This document shows positions 1-4,615 of a stretch of 7,746 nt of DNA, in pieces. The translations under genes and the position numbers were made by a program. Origin of the DNA: an uncultured Bacilli bacterium (GTDB lineage: Bacteria > Bacillota_I > Bacilli_A > RF39 > UBA660); contig CAJONL010000156.1 in NCBI GenBank assembly GCA_905235875.1, positions 1-7,746 on the forward strand. Direction: 5' to 3'. How positions within the stretch are numbered: position 1 is the first letter of the stretch; every line of letters starts with the position of its first letter. A model generated the notes under the pieces. That model was not told the origin of the DNA and made no database searches. It saw nothing but the letters and a program-made list of their open reading frames with translations.

Positions 1-226
1 ATATAATAGATAAGATTCCAAGAAAATAAAATAAAGATTGCTTTATAATTAAACTATATGTATTATTTGTTAAAAAACTTGAAAAACTATAAATAGAGTT
101 TATACTTAATATAAAAAATATTATTAAAAATAAAATTATTTTTTTAGTGCTTTTCATATTATTATTATGTTTTATATTTCATATTTTAATACCTATTTCA
201 TAGTATATATTAAAAAGGGGGAATAT
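1..226. other. AT-rich non-coding leader
   Basis: I see no credible gene on either strand in this stretch; every frame is short and very AT-rich. A vegetative-type promoter candidate has TTGAAA at 79-84, a 16-bp spacer and TATACT at 101-106. A sporulation-type candidate lies nearer the gene at 179-207 and is listed separately. The open frame running from 167 into the downstream gene lacks an SD before 167 and is better read as leader. Confidence 0.6.
179..207 (+). promoter_or_regulatory. Putative SigE/SigK-like promoter of the 95-residue gene
   Basis: TCATATT at 179-185 resembles the -35 element of mother-cell SigE promoters. After a 13-bp spacer comes CATAGTATA at 199-207, a perfect match to the CATANNNTA -10 core shared by SigE and SigK. 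A start site about seven bases further on would fall just before the SD at 215-221. In such AT-rich DNA a chance match is possible. The correct spacing and the position directly before an SD are the reasons for listing it. Confidence 0.4.
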
Positions 227-514
227 ATGGATAAAATATTTAAACCAAAGATTTCAAAAGATAATAGTAATGAAAAAGTTTATTATTCATTTATAAAGGA
301 TAATAAAAAGATAAAAAATAGTGAAATAGAGCCTAGTGATTTTATTTCTAATTTAGATAAAGATGGCTCTTATATTTTTAGTAAAGAAGTAATAATTGAA
401 ACAAAAAATGATACATATGATACTAAGATAGCAGGTAAGAAAAATGATAAAATTATTACTATTGATAGTAGAATTATACCAATTAAAGATATTTTAAAAA
501 TTTATTACAAATAA
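227..514 (+). CDS. Hypothetical protein, 95 aa, possible sporulation gene
   Basis: I do not recognise this protein. The start is ATG 227 because an AAGGGGG SD at 215-221 sits five bases upstream; the upstream ATG at 167 has no SD and would add an unlikely AT-encoded N-terminus. The protein is soluble, Lys-rich and without Cys, Trp, His, signal peptide or membrane segment. Residues about 52-95 alternate as short beta-strand-like segments and end in an IPIKDILKIYY tail. That layout faintly recalls YolD-like small proteins, where an IP-[FI]-x-D-I motif closes the domain, but the similarity is too weak for a call. It converges on a spore-coat operon with which it shares a terminator, and a SigE/SigK-like promoter precedes it. 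A role in sporulation is therefore inferred, not shown. Confidence 0.75.
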   Translation: MDKIFKPKISKDNSNEKVYYSFIKDNKKIKNSEIEPSDFISNLDKDGSYIFSKEVIIETKNDTYDTKIAGKKNDKIITIDSRIIPIKDILKIYYK

Positions 515-540
515 AAAGCTGAGAATTACTCAGTTTTTAT
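513..540. terminator. Bidirectional intrinsic terminator
   Basis: CTGAG (519-523), loop AATTA (524-528) and CTCAG (529-533) form a hairpin flanked by an A-run at 513-517 and a T-run at 534-538. The flanks can lengthen the stem across one bulged G (518). The structure lies between the 3' ends of the 95-residue gene (+) and the coat operon (-), so it can end transcription from both sides. Confidence 0.75.
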
Positions 541-543
541 ATT

Positions 544-927
544 TTATAAACATGGAATATAGATATCAGGAAGGCATCTTACTGCACCTACACAGTTTAA
601 GTTAATTGTAAAAAAAGAACTGGTTGCTTCGAATGTTTCGCCTTCTTCACGTAAAACTCTAAGAGTAGCACAACATCCATCTACTTTTTCAACTCTAAAT
701 ACTGAACTTGTTCCTGAAAGCTCTCCATCTGTATATGGCATTGTCCATAATGTATTACTTGGACAAGTGTATAATGAAACTGGTCTAGTATTTAAAATAT
801 TGTTAGTTCCTCCTCCAAGAAATGGTCTATCGCAAGACATGTTGTCATCATCTATTCCACATCTTTTTTGTAATTTTACAATCATTTTAAGGATATCTCT
901 AATTCCATCACAATTATTGTTACACAT
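544..927 (-). CDS. CotY/CotZ-family spore outer-coat protein, 127 aa
   Basis: A Cys-rich structural protein of the CotY/CotZ/ExsY family, which forms the disulfide-cross-linked outer crust or exosporium basal layer of Bacillus spores. Hallmarks visible here are an N-terminal C-x-x-I-R-D-I-L segment (residues 6-13), a C-D-R-P-F-L-G motif (32-38), the family core S-V-F-R-V-E-K (75-81) followed by a CCATL stretch (85-89), and a C-terminal N-C-V-G-A-V-R-C-L segment (111-119). Ten cysteines are present (2, 6, 23, 32, 55, 85, 86, 112, 118, 126), consistent with intermolecular cross-linking. ATG 925-927 is preceded by a perfect AAGGAGG SD (minus strand, 941-935). It is the second gene of an operon, 15 bp after its paralogue. 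At 127 aa it is slightly shorter than B. subtilis CotZ (about 150). Assignment to CotY versus CotZ is not possible. Confidence 0.87.
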   Translation of the reverse strand: MCNNNCDGIRDILKMIVKLQKRCGIDDDNMSCDRPFLGGGTNNILNTRPVSLYTCPSNTLWTMPYTDGELSGTSSVFRVEKVDGCCATLRVLREEGETFEATSSFFTINLNCVGAVRCLPDIYIPCL

Positions 928-942
928 CTAAATTCCTCCTTT

Positions 943-1347
943 CTATACGCAATCTACATATGTATCACTTAAACACATTACAGCACAAATACAATTAGTG
1001 TTTACTGTAATGAATGAATCGGTTCTAACATATGGATAAATACTAGTAGTATCACTATTTGGTGCAAGTGCCCTAAGAGTTACTGCATTCTTATTAGCTT
1101 TTTCAACTCTAAATACACTCGAAGTTGCTGTAGTACCATTAAGTGTATATTCTATCTCTATTAAATCATTATTGCTTGTATAAAGATTTACTGGTCTAGT
1201 ATTGTAAACTAAGGCATTGGCAATAGTATTATTACCTAAAAATGGTCTATCACATGTATTTATACAGTCATCAATTTGTTCAGCCCCATTTTGAAGTGCA
1301 TTAATAACCATTAATATATCTCTAATACAACAAGAATTGTTATTCAT
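943..1347 (-). CDS. CotY/CotZ-family spore outer-coat protein, 134 aa
   Basis: First gene of the coat operon and paralogue of the downstream 127-residue protein. Shared blocks are C-C-I-R-D-I-L (6-12), C-D-R-P-F-L-G (32-38), N-T-R-P-V-N-L-Y-T (49-57), S-S-V-F-R-V-E-K (76-83) with T-L-R-A-L (90-94), and a C-terminal N-C-I-C-A-V-M-C-L stretch (118-126). There are eight cysteines (6, 7, 28, 32, 119, 121, 125, 133). The central CC pair of the sister protein is absent (N-A-V-T-L instead of C-C-A-T-L), so the two copies may cross-link differently. ATG 1345-1347 has an AAAGGGGTGG SD (minus strand, 1364-1355). The TAG stop at 945-943 nearly abuts the SD of the next gene, suggesting translational coupling. 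Family function in crust or exosporium assembly is established in Bacillus; here it is inferred from the motifs. Confidence 0.87.
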   Translation of the reverse strand: MNNNSCCIRDILMVINALQNGAEQIDDCINTCDRPFLGNNTIANALVYNTRPVNLYTSNNDLIEIEYTLNGTTATSSVFRVEKANKNAVTLRALAPNSDTTSIYPYVRTDSFITVNTNCICAVMCLSDTYVDCV

Positions 1348-1372
1348 ATATAATCCACCCCTTTACTATTTC

Positions 1373-1398
1373 TAATATAAGATATTCAAATAACTAGT
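1373..1398 (-). promoter_or_regulatory. Weak SigK-like promoter of the coat operon
   Basis: Read on the minus strand, CTTATATTA (1381-1373) differs from the SigK/SigE -10 core CATANNNTA at one position. An AC dinucleotide lies about 15 bases upstream, close to the SigK -35 AC with its usual spacing of about 16. The predicted start near 1366 would lie directly before the SD at 1364. CotY/CotZ genes are SigK-controlled in Bacillus, which is why this weak match is kept. Confidence 0.25.
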
Positions 1399-1409
1399 AA
1401 TTAGTTATT
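1389..1409. repeat. 8-bp inverted repeat between divergent genes
   Basis: AATAACTA (1389-1396) and TAGTTATT (1402-1409) are perfect inverted arms around GTAAT. The palindrome lies between the divergent coat operon and the EIIB-like gene and is not followed by a T-run on either strand, so an operator is more likely than a terminator. No regulator is identifiable. Confidence 0.4.
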
Positions 1410-1436
1410 GTTTATACCTATATAATTAATACTATG

Positions 1437-1480
1437 AAAAAAAGTTTTATTTTTTTAAAAAAATATTGTATACTTATACT
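1437..1480 (+). promoter_or_regulatory. Putative promoter of the EIIB-like gene
   Basis: Two TATACT hexamers (1469-1474 and 1475-1480) could each act as a -10. The -35 regions are poor, but uninterrupted A- and T-tracts at 1437-1463 could serve as an UP element or bend the DNA. The start site would lie almost on top of the SD. Confidence 0.35.
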
Positions 1481-1495
1481 AAGTAGGTGAGAAAA

Positions 1496-1807
1496 ATGAC
1501 ATATGAATATTTACTAATTATTATAGTTTTTATAATTTTATTATTAGCAATACTAAAGATTAACAAGAAAGAAGTAAAAATAGATGTAAATAAATTAGTA
1601 GAATATCTTGGAGGAAAAGACAATATTGTAAAAAGTGAAGTTAATTTATCTAGGTTTATGGTAACTTTAAAAGATATGTCTAAAGTAAAAAAAGATTCTA
1701 TTGTTGCACTTGGAGCAAAAGGAATAGTAGAATTAGATAATGAACTAAAAATAATTTTGGGTCCTGATTCTAAACAATTAAAAAAATATATAGATGCTAT
1801 GAAATAA
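1496..1807 (+). CDS. Membrane-anchored PTS EIIB-like protein lacking the phospho-cysteine
   Basis: A 103-residue protein with one N-terminal membrane helix (about residues 5-22) followed by a domain like the EIIB domain of glucose-family PTS permeases: L-V-E-Y-L-G-G-K-D-N-I (34-44), the strand x-R-x-x-V-T-L-K-D (52-60), L-G-A-K-G-I-V (72-78) and I-I-L-G-P (86-90). In active EIIB the loop reads C-x-T-R, and that Cys carries the phosphate. Here it reads N50-L-S-R53, so phosphotransfer is not expected. No EIIC partner is nearby. ATG 1496 is chosen because AGGTGA (1485-1490) is its SD; the in-frame GTG at 1487 lies inside that SD. Small stand-alone EIIB-like proteins with a membrane anchor are known in mycoplasmas (MG129/MPN268 type). 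A regulatory or sugar-phosphate-sensing role is inference. No terminator separates it from the next gene. Confidence 0.8.
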   Translation: MTYEYLLIIIVFIILLLAILKINKKEVKIDVNKLVEYLGGKDNIVKSEVNLSRFMVTLKDMSKVKKDSIVALGAKGIVELDNELKIILGPDSKQLKKYIDAMK

Positions 1808-1810
1808 TTT

Positions 1811-1850
1811 TTGACATAGTTTGATATTATTCGACATAATTCGACATTAC
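1811..1850 (+). repeat. Four tandem 10-bp repeats in a promoter
   Basis: Four consecutive decamers, ttgacatagt, ttgatattat, tcgacataat and tcgacattac, repeat with an exact 10-bp period, close to one helical turn. Their consensus is about T-[TC]-G-A-[CT]-A-T-[TA]-[AG]-[TC]. The array coincides with the promoter region of the downstream membrane protein, so all four copies would face one side of the DNA. That arrangement is typical of stacked regulator binding sites. Confidence 0.6.
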
Positions 1851-1868
1851 TTATTATTAAAATATAAT
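1811..1868 (+). promoter_or_regulatory. Promoter(s) of the histidine-kinase-like gene
   Basis: A perfect -35 TTGACA (1811-1816) is followed after 18 bp by CATAAT (1835-1840). A second candidate pairs TCGACA (1841-1846) with a perfect TATAAT (1863-1868) at a 16-bp spacing. Both are vegetative-type (SigA) promoters and both use the 10-bp repeats as their -35 elements. The second would leave almost no leader before the SD GGTGAT (1870-1875). Confidence 0.55.
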
Positions 1869-1880
1869 TGGTGATGAATT

Positions 1881-2603
1881 ATGTCGTTTTTTGATACGTT
1901 ATTTTTTTATATAGTATTAGTTGTTTTTCCATTTTTATTAATTGCAATAGTTAAAATAAAAAGTAAATCTGAATTAAAAGTACTGATTGATATTTCTTGT
2001 TTATTAAGTCTATTCTTGTTGTTAAAATATACTAATCATGATATTTATTATAGTTTAATCTTTGTTAATATTCCTTTAATTATTAGTTTTATTTATAAAA
2101 GAAATGTAACTTGTGTTTTTATAGCGTCTTTAACTCTTATATATTTCTACATTCTAGGACTAAATTTAAATTATTTAATTATTGAGTATTTTTTATATTA
2201 TATTGTTTATATTATAAATGAAAGCAAAAAAAATAATATGCATTTAACATTTTATTTATTTATATTTATAAGAGTTATATTTATTACTGTAAATAATCTA
2301 TTTTTAAGTCTCAATATCTATTCTTTATCTAAAATTCTAATATCAGTATTTATCTTTTATATAGTAACAGAAATTTTATGTAGGATAATAAATAGTAGTA
2401 TAATTAAACATAATTTTAATAAAACTGAGAATAAGTTAAAAGTTTTTAATTTTATATGTGAATTAAAAAATCCTTTATCAGTTTGCAAAGGGTATATGCA
2501 AATGATGGATTATGACAATGTTGATAAAATAAAGAGATATAACAATATTATAAAGAATGAATTAGATAAAATGTTAAAACTTATGGATGATTTCAAAATC
2601 TAA
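1881..2603 (+). CDS. Polytopic membrane protein with degenerate histidine-kinase DHp domain
   Basis: A 240-residue protein. Residues about 5-170 are six or seven hydrophobic helices, and residues about 187-240 resemble the two-helix dimerisation/phosphoacceptor (HisKA) domain of sensor kinases. The H-box, normally H-E-[LI]-K-N-P-L-x-V-C-K-G-Y, reads C193-E-L-K-N-P-L-S-V-C-K-G-Y205, so the phospho-histidine is Cys (codon TGT at 2457-2459). The second helix runs from I-I-K-N-E-L-D-K to D-D-F, where the protein stops. The catalytic ATPase domain is absent, and I see no remnant of it downstream in any frame. The layout recalls KinB-type sporulation kinases, which have an N-terminal membrane bundle. 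It cannot autophosphorylate as a normal kinase; a decoy or heterodimer partner of an intact kinase is one inference. SD GGTGAT at 1870-1875 supports ATG 1881. Confidence 0.75.
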   Translation: MSFFDTLFFYIVLVVFPFLLIAIVKIKSKSELKVLIDISCLLSLFLLLKYTNHDIYYSLIFVNIPLIISFIYKRNVTCVFIASLTLIYFYILGLNLNYLIIEYFLYYIVYIINESKKNNMHLTFYLFIFIRVIFITVNNLFLSLNIYSLSKILISVFIFYIVTEILCRIINSSIIKHNFNKTENKLKVFNFICELKNPLSVCKGYMQMMDYDNVDKIKRYNNIIKNELDKMLKLMDDFKI

Positions 2604-2604
2604 T

Positions 2605-2689
2605 TATATGTAAATAAAAAAATTTACATTACAAAATGTAAAATTTTAACTTTTTTATCAGAAAATATTTACATTTTTATTTACATATA
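2605..2689. repeat. 16-bp inverted repeat with five TTTACAT heptamers
   Basis: TATATGTAAATAAAAA (2605-2620) is perfectly complementary, inverted, to TTTTTATTTACATATA (2674-2689). Between and within the arms the heptamer TTTACAT occurs on the plus strand at 2623-2629, 2668-2674 and 2680-2686. Its complement ATGTAAA is at 2608-2614 and 2636-2642. The five copies fill the intergenic gap before the surface-protein gene. The right arm overlaps that gene's likely -10, so the array could be an operator cluster or a nested RNA hairpin. Confidence 0.6.
2623..2656 (+). terminator. Putative intrinsic terminator of the kinase-like gene
   Basis: TTTACATT (2623-2630), loop ACAA (2631-2634) and AATGTAAA (2635-2642) form a perfect 8-bp stem. 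Across one bulged A (2643) it lengthens by A/T pairs. A T-rich tail follows at 2644-2656. The stem is AT-rich, hence weak, and it also forms part of the heptamer array. Confidence 0.45.
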
Positions 2690-2692
2690 TTA
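2663..2692 (+). promoter_or_regulatory. Putative SigE/SigK-like promoter of the surface-protein gene
   Basis: AAATATT (2663-2669) resembles the SigE -35. After a 14-bp spacer, CATATATTA (2684-2692) matches the SigE/SigK -10 core CATANNNTA exactly. The start would fall near 2699, directly before the SD AGGAG at 2703-2707. The element has the same geometry as the one before the 95-residue gene. It overlaps the inverted repeat, so the two may be functionally linked or the match may be fortuitous. Confidence 0.35.
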
Positions 2693-2717
2693 AATTATAT
2701 TTAGGAGATGATTTAAT

Positions 2718-3473
2718 ATGAGAAGTTTAAGTAAATCATTTGGAATAATATTAATAGTTATGTGTATGTTTAGCTATATGATGGTAGCAAGTGCTGCAAC
2801 AGGAAAACTTAAGGATGTTGAAAAAAATAGTATTTCTGCAGTTATTCAATTACTATCTGGCTCTTCACTTGCAGGTGACAGTGCTACTACAATTACTAAT
2901 TTAATGGATAAATATACACTTTATACTAAATATGAAAAAATAAATGATGAGCTTTATAGTAAGTATAAAGCAGATACTAGTAATAGTGAAGTTGGTAATT
3001 CAATTGCAAATCTTATAACAGATCCAGCTTCAAAATCTGATTTGGATAATGCTGATAATGGATGGTCGCTTGTTGAAAGCACTCAAATTACATATAGTGA
3101 TTTAGAAAAAGATAAAGGATATTTAATAGCATTAATGGCTGTATCAAAGTCTGATGAATCTAAAATTTATAGTTACAAGACAGTTTATCAAGCTACTACT
3201 AGTTCAACACTTTCTACTTATAGTGATATAGCTAACAATAATGTAGGTTCAGATGCTGATGTTGAAAAAAGTGCTGCTGATAAAGATGTTAATAAAGAAG
3301 AGACAGATGATTCTGAAGCAGAAGATAAAGATGATAGTGATACAGTAGAAAAGGATACTGAAGAAAAAGCAGATACTAATCCAGAAACTGGTATTAATGA
3401 CTATGCAATATATTTAGTACCATTATCTATAATAGCAGGCTCTACATTAATGATAAGAAAAAAGCTTGTATAG
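2718..3473 (+). CDS. Secreted cell-wall-anchored protein with NPETG sorting signal
   Basis: A 251-residue surface protein of unrecognised family. It starts with a signal peptide: basic residues 1-6, a hydrophobic core about 8-23, and A-S-A at 24-26 with cleavage likely after residue 26. Residues 27-178 form a Ser/Thr/Asp-rich domain without cysteines that I cannot assign. Residues 179-220 are a strongly acidic, low-complexity linker. The C-terminus is a cell-wall sorting signal: N221-P-E-T-G225, a hydrophobic stretch of about 20 residues and a basic R-K-K tail. NPxTG-type motifs are used by some sortases in place of LPxTG, and sortase anchoring to peptidoglycan is inferred. The SD AGGAGATGATT (2703-2713) fixes the ATG at 2718. 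A terminator follows the gene, so it is probably transcribed alone. Whether it sits on vegetative cells or forespores is unknown. Confidence 0.82.
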   Translation: MRSLSKSFGIILIVMCMFSYMMVASAATGKLKDVEKNSISAVIQLLSGSSLAGDSATTITNLMDKYTLYTKYEKINDELYSKYKADTSNSEVGNSIANLITDPASKSDLDNADNGWSLVESTQITYSDLEKDKGYLIALMAVSKSDESKIYSYKTVYQATTSSTLSTYSDIANNNVGSDADVEKSAADKDVNKEETDDSEAEDKDDSDTVEKDTEEKADTNPETGINDYAIYLVPLSIIAGSTLMIRKKLV

Positions 3474-3495
3474 TTTATAAAATATAGAATGAATT

Positions 3496-3530
3496 AAATA
3501 ACATCTTAATTATAGAGATGTTATTTTTTA
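3496..3530 (+). terminator. Intrinsic terminator after the surface-protein gene
   Basis: AATAACATCT (3497-3506) pairs perfectly with AGATGTTATT (3516-3525) around a 9-base loop, and one further A-T pair is possible. A run of six Ts (3524-3529) ends the structure. It lies 23 bases after the TAG stop and separates the surface-protein gene from the galE operon. Confidence 0.8.
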
Positions 3531-3599
3531 TTTACATAATTATTTACTTATTAGTTATAAAATGTTACACTTTAATTGTAGGAGTAATAACTTTATAAA
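3531..3599 (+). promoter_or_regulatory. Candidate promoter region of the galE operon
   Basis: A promoter is expected between the terminator and galE. Two weak matches are visible: TTTACA (3531-3536) with TTATAA (3555-3560) at 18 bp, and TTTAAT (3571-3576) with TATAAA (3594-3599) at 17 bp. Neither is convincing alone. The 14-mer TTTTTATTTACATA at 3525-3538 also occurs before the surface-protein gene (2674-2687). Confidence 0.25.
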
Positions 3600-3617
3600 A
3601 AATAAGGAGATGATTTG

Positions 3618-4610
3618 ATGAAAATACTAGTAACCGGTGGAATTGGTTTTATTGGAAGTCATACTTGTGTTGAATTACTAGAGGATGGATTTGATGTAGT
3701 TGTAGTAGATAACCTAATTAATTCAAAACCAGAGGTTATAAATAGTATAGAAAAAATTACTGGTAAAAAAATAACCTTTTATAAAGAAGACTTAAGAAAT
3801 AAAAAAGTTCTTGAAGAAATATTTGAAAAAGAAAAGTTTGATGCTGTAATTCATTTTGCTGGTCTAAAAGCAGTAGGTGAATCTGTAGAAAAACCTTTAA
3901 TGTATTTTGATAACAATCTAATAAGTACAATTTATTTATTAGAAACTATGCAAAAGTACAATGTAAATAAATTTATTTTTTCAAGTTCAGCAACAGTTTA
4001 TGGTGCTGCTAAAGAAATGCCACTTACAGAAGATTCTCCACTTGGAGTATTAAACCCTTATGGTAGAACAAAACTAATGATTGAGGAAATGCTAAGTGAT
4101 TTGAGTGCTTCGAATAAAAATATGGAAATTACTATACTAAGGTATTTTAATCCAGTTGGAGCACATGAAAGTGGTTTAATTGGTGAAGATCCAAATGGAA
4201 TACCAAATAATTTAATGCCTATTATTACAAATGTAGCAAGTGGAAAACTAGATAAATTAAAAGTATTTGGAAACGATTATCCTACTAAGGATGGAACAGG
4301 AATAAGAGACTATATTCATGTAGTAGATTTAGCTAAAGGACATATTGCTGCATTAAATTATATAAAACCAGGAGTGAGTATTTATAATCTAGGTACAGGA
4401 AAAGGATATAGTGTACTTGAAATGATTAAAACTTTTGAAGAAGTAAATAATACAAAAGTAAATTTTGTTTATGACAAAAGACGCCCTGGAGATATTGCTG
4501 AGTGTTATGCTGATCCTTCTAAAGCTAAAAAAGAATTGAAATGGGAAGCTAAAAAAGATATTGATTCTATGTGTAGTGATGCGTATAAATATTTTAAGAA
4601 CAGTAGGTAG
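3618..4610 (+). CDS. galE: UDP-glucose 4-epimerase
   Basis: A 330-residue cytoplasmic NAD-dependent epimerase of the extended short-chain dehydrogenase family. It interconverts UDP-glucose and UDP-galactose, and in some members the GlcNAc/GalNAc forms. The Rossmann signature T-G-G-I-G-F-I-G is at 6-13, the adenine-ribose-binding D31-N32 follows strand 2, and the substrate loop S-S-S-A-T-V-Y-G is at 122-129 with S124. The catalytic Y148-x-x-x-K152 is in place, matching E. coli S124, Y149 and K153. Length is close to the usual 330-340. ATG 3618 is chosen because AAGGAG (3604-3609) lies eight bases upstream; the TTG three bases earlier has no advantage. The next gene starts five bases after the TAG stop, so the two form an operon. 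The supply of UDP-Gal or UDP-GalNAc to the fused glycosyltransferases downstream is a natural inference. Confidence 0.95.
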   Translation: MKILVTGGIGFIGSHTCVELLEDGFDVVVVDNLINSKPEVINSIEKITGKKITFYKEDLRNKKVLEEIFEKEKFDAVIHFAGLKAVGESVEKPLMYFDNNLISTIYLLETMQKYNVNKFIFSSSATVYGAAKEMPLTEDSPLGVLNPYGRTKLMIEEMLSDLSASNKNMEITILRYFNPVGAHESGLIGEDPNGIPNNLMPIITNVASGKLDKLKVFGNDYPTKDGTGIRDYIHVVDLAKGHIAALNYIKPGVSIYNLGTGKGYSVLEMIKTFEEVNNTKVNFVYDKRRPGDIAECYADPSKAKKELKWEAKKDIDSMCSDAYKYFKNSR

Positions 4611-4615
4611 TGATT

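Noticed and set aside
167..226. Upstream start at ATG 167 for the first gene
   Set aside because: No SD precedes it. ATG 227 has AAGGGGG at the right distance, and residues encoded by 167-226 look like translated AT-rich leader.
1487..1495. GTG 1487 as start of the EIIB-like gene
   Set aside because: The GTG is part of the AGGTGA SD that serves ATG 1496.
2604..2717. Remnant of a kinase ATPase domain after the pseudo-kinase gene
   Set aside because: None of the frames shows N-, G1- or G2-box residues. The gap is filled by inverted repeats and promoter-like sequence.
2703..3616. Identical 12-mer AGGAGATGATTT before the surface-protein gene and galE, as a possible duplicated leader
   Set aside because: It is an extended SD complementary to the 16S 3' end (AGGAGGTGATC with one or two changes), so shared function explains the identity. 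Related GGTGAT forms precede other genes here.
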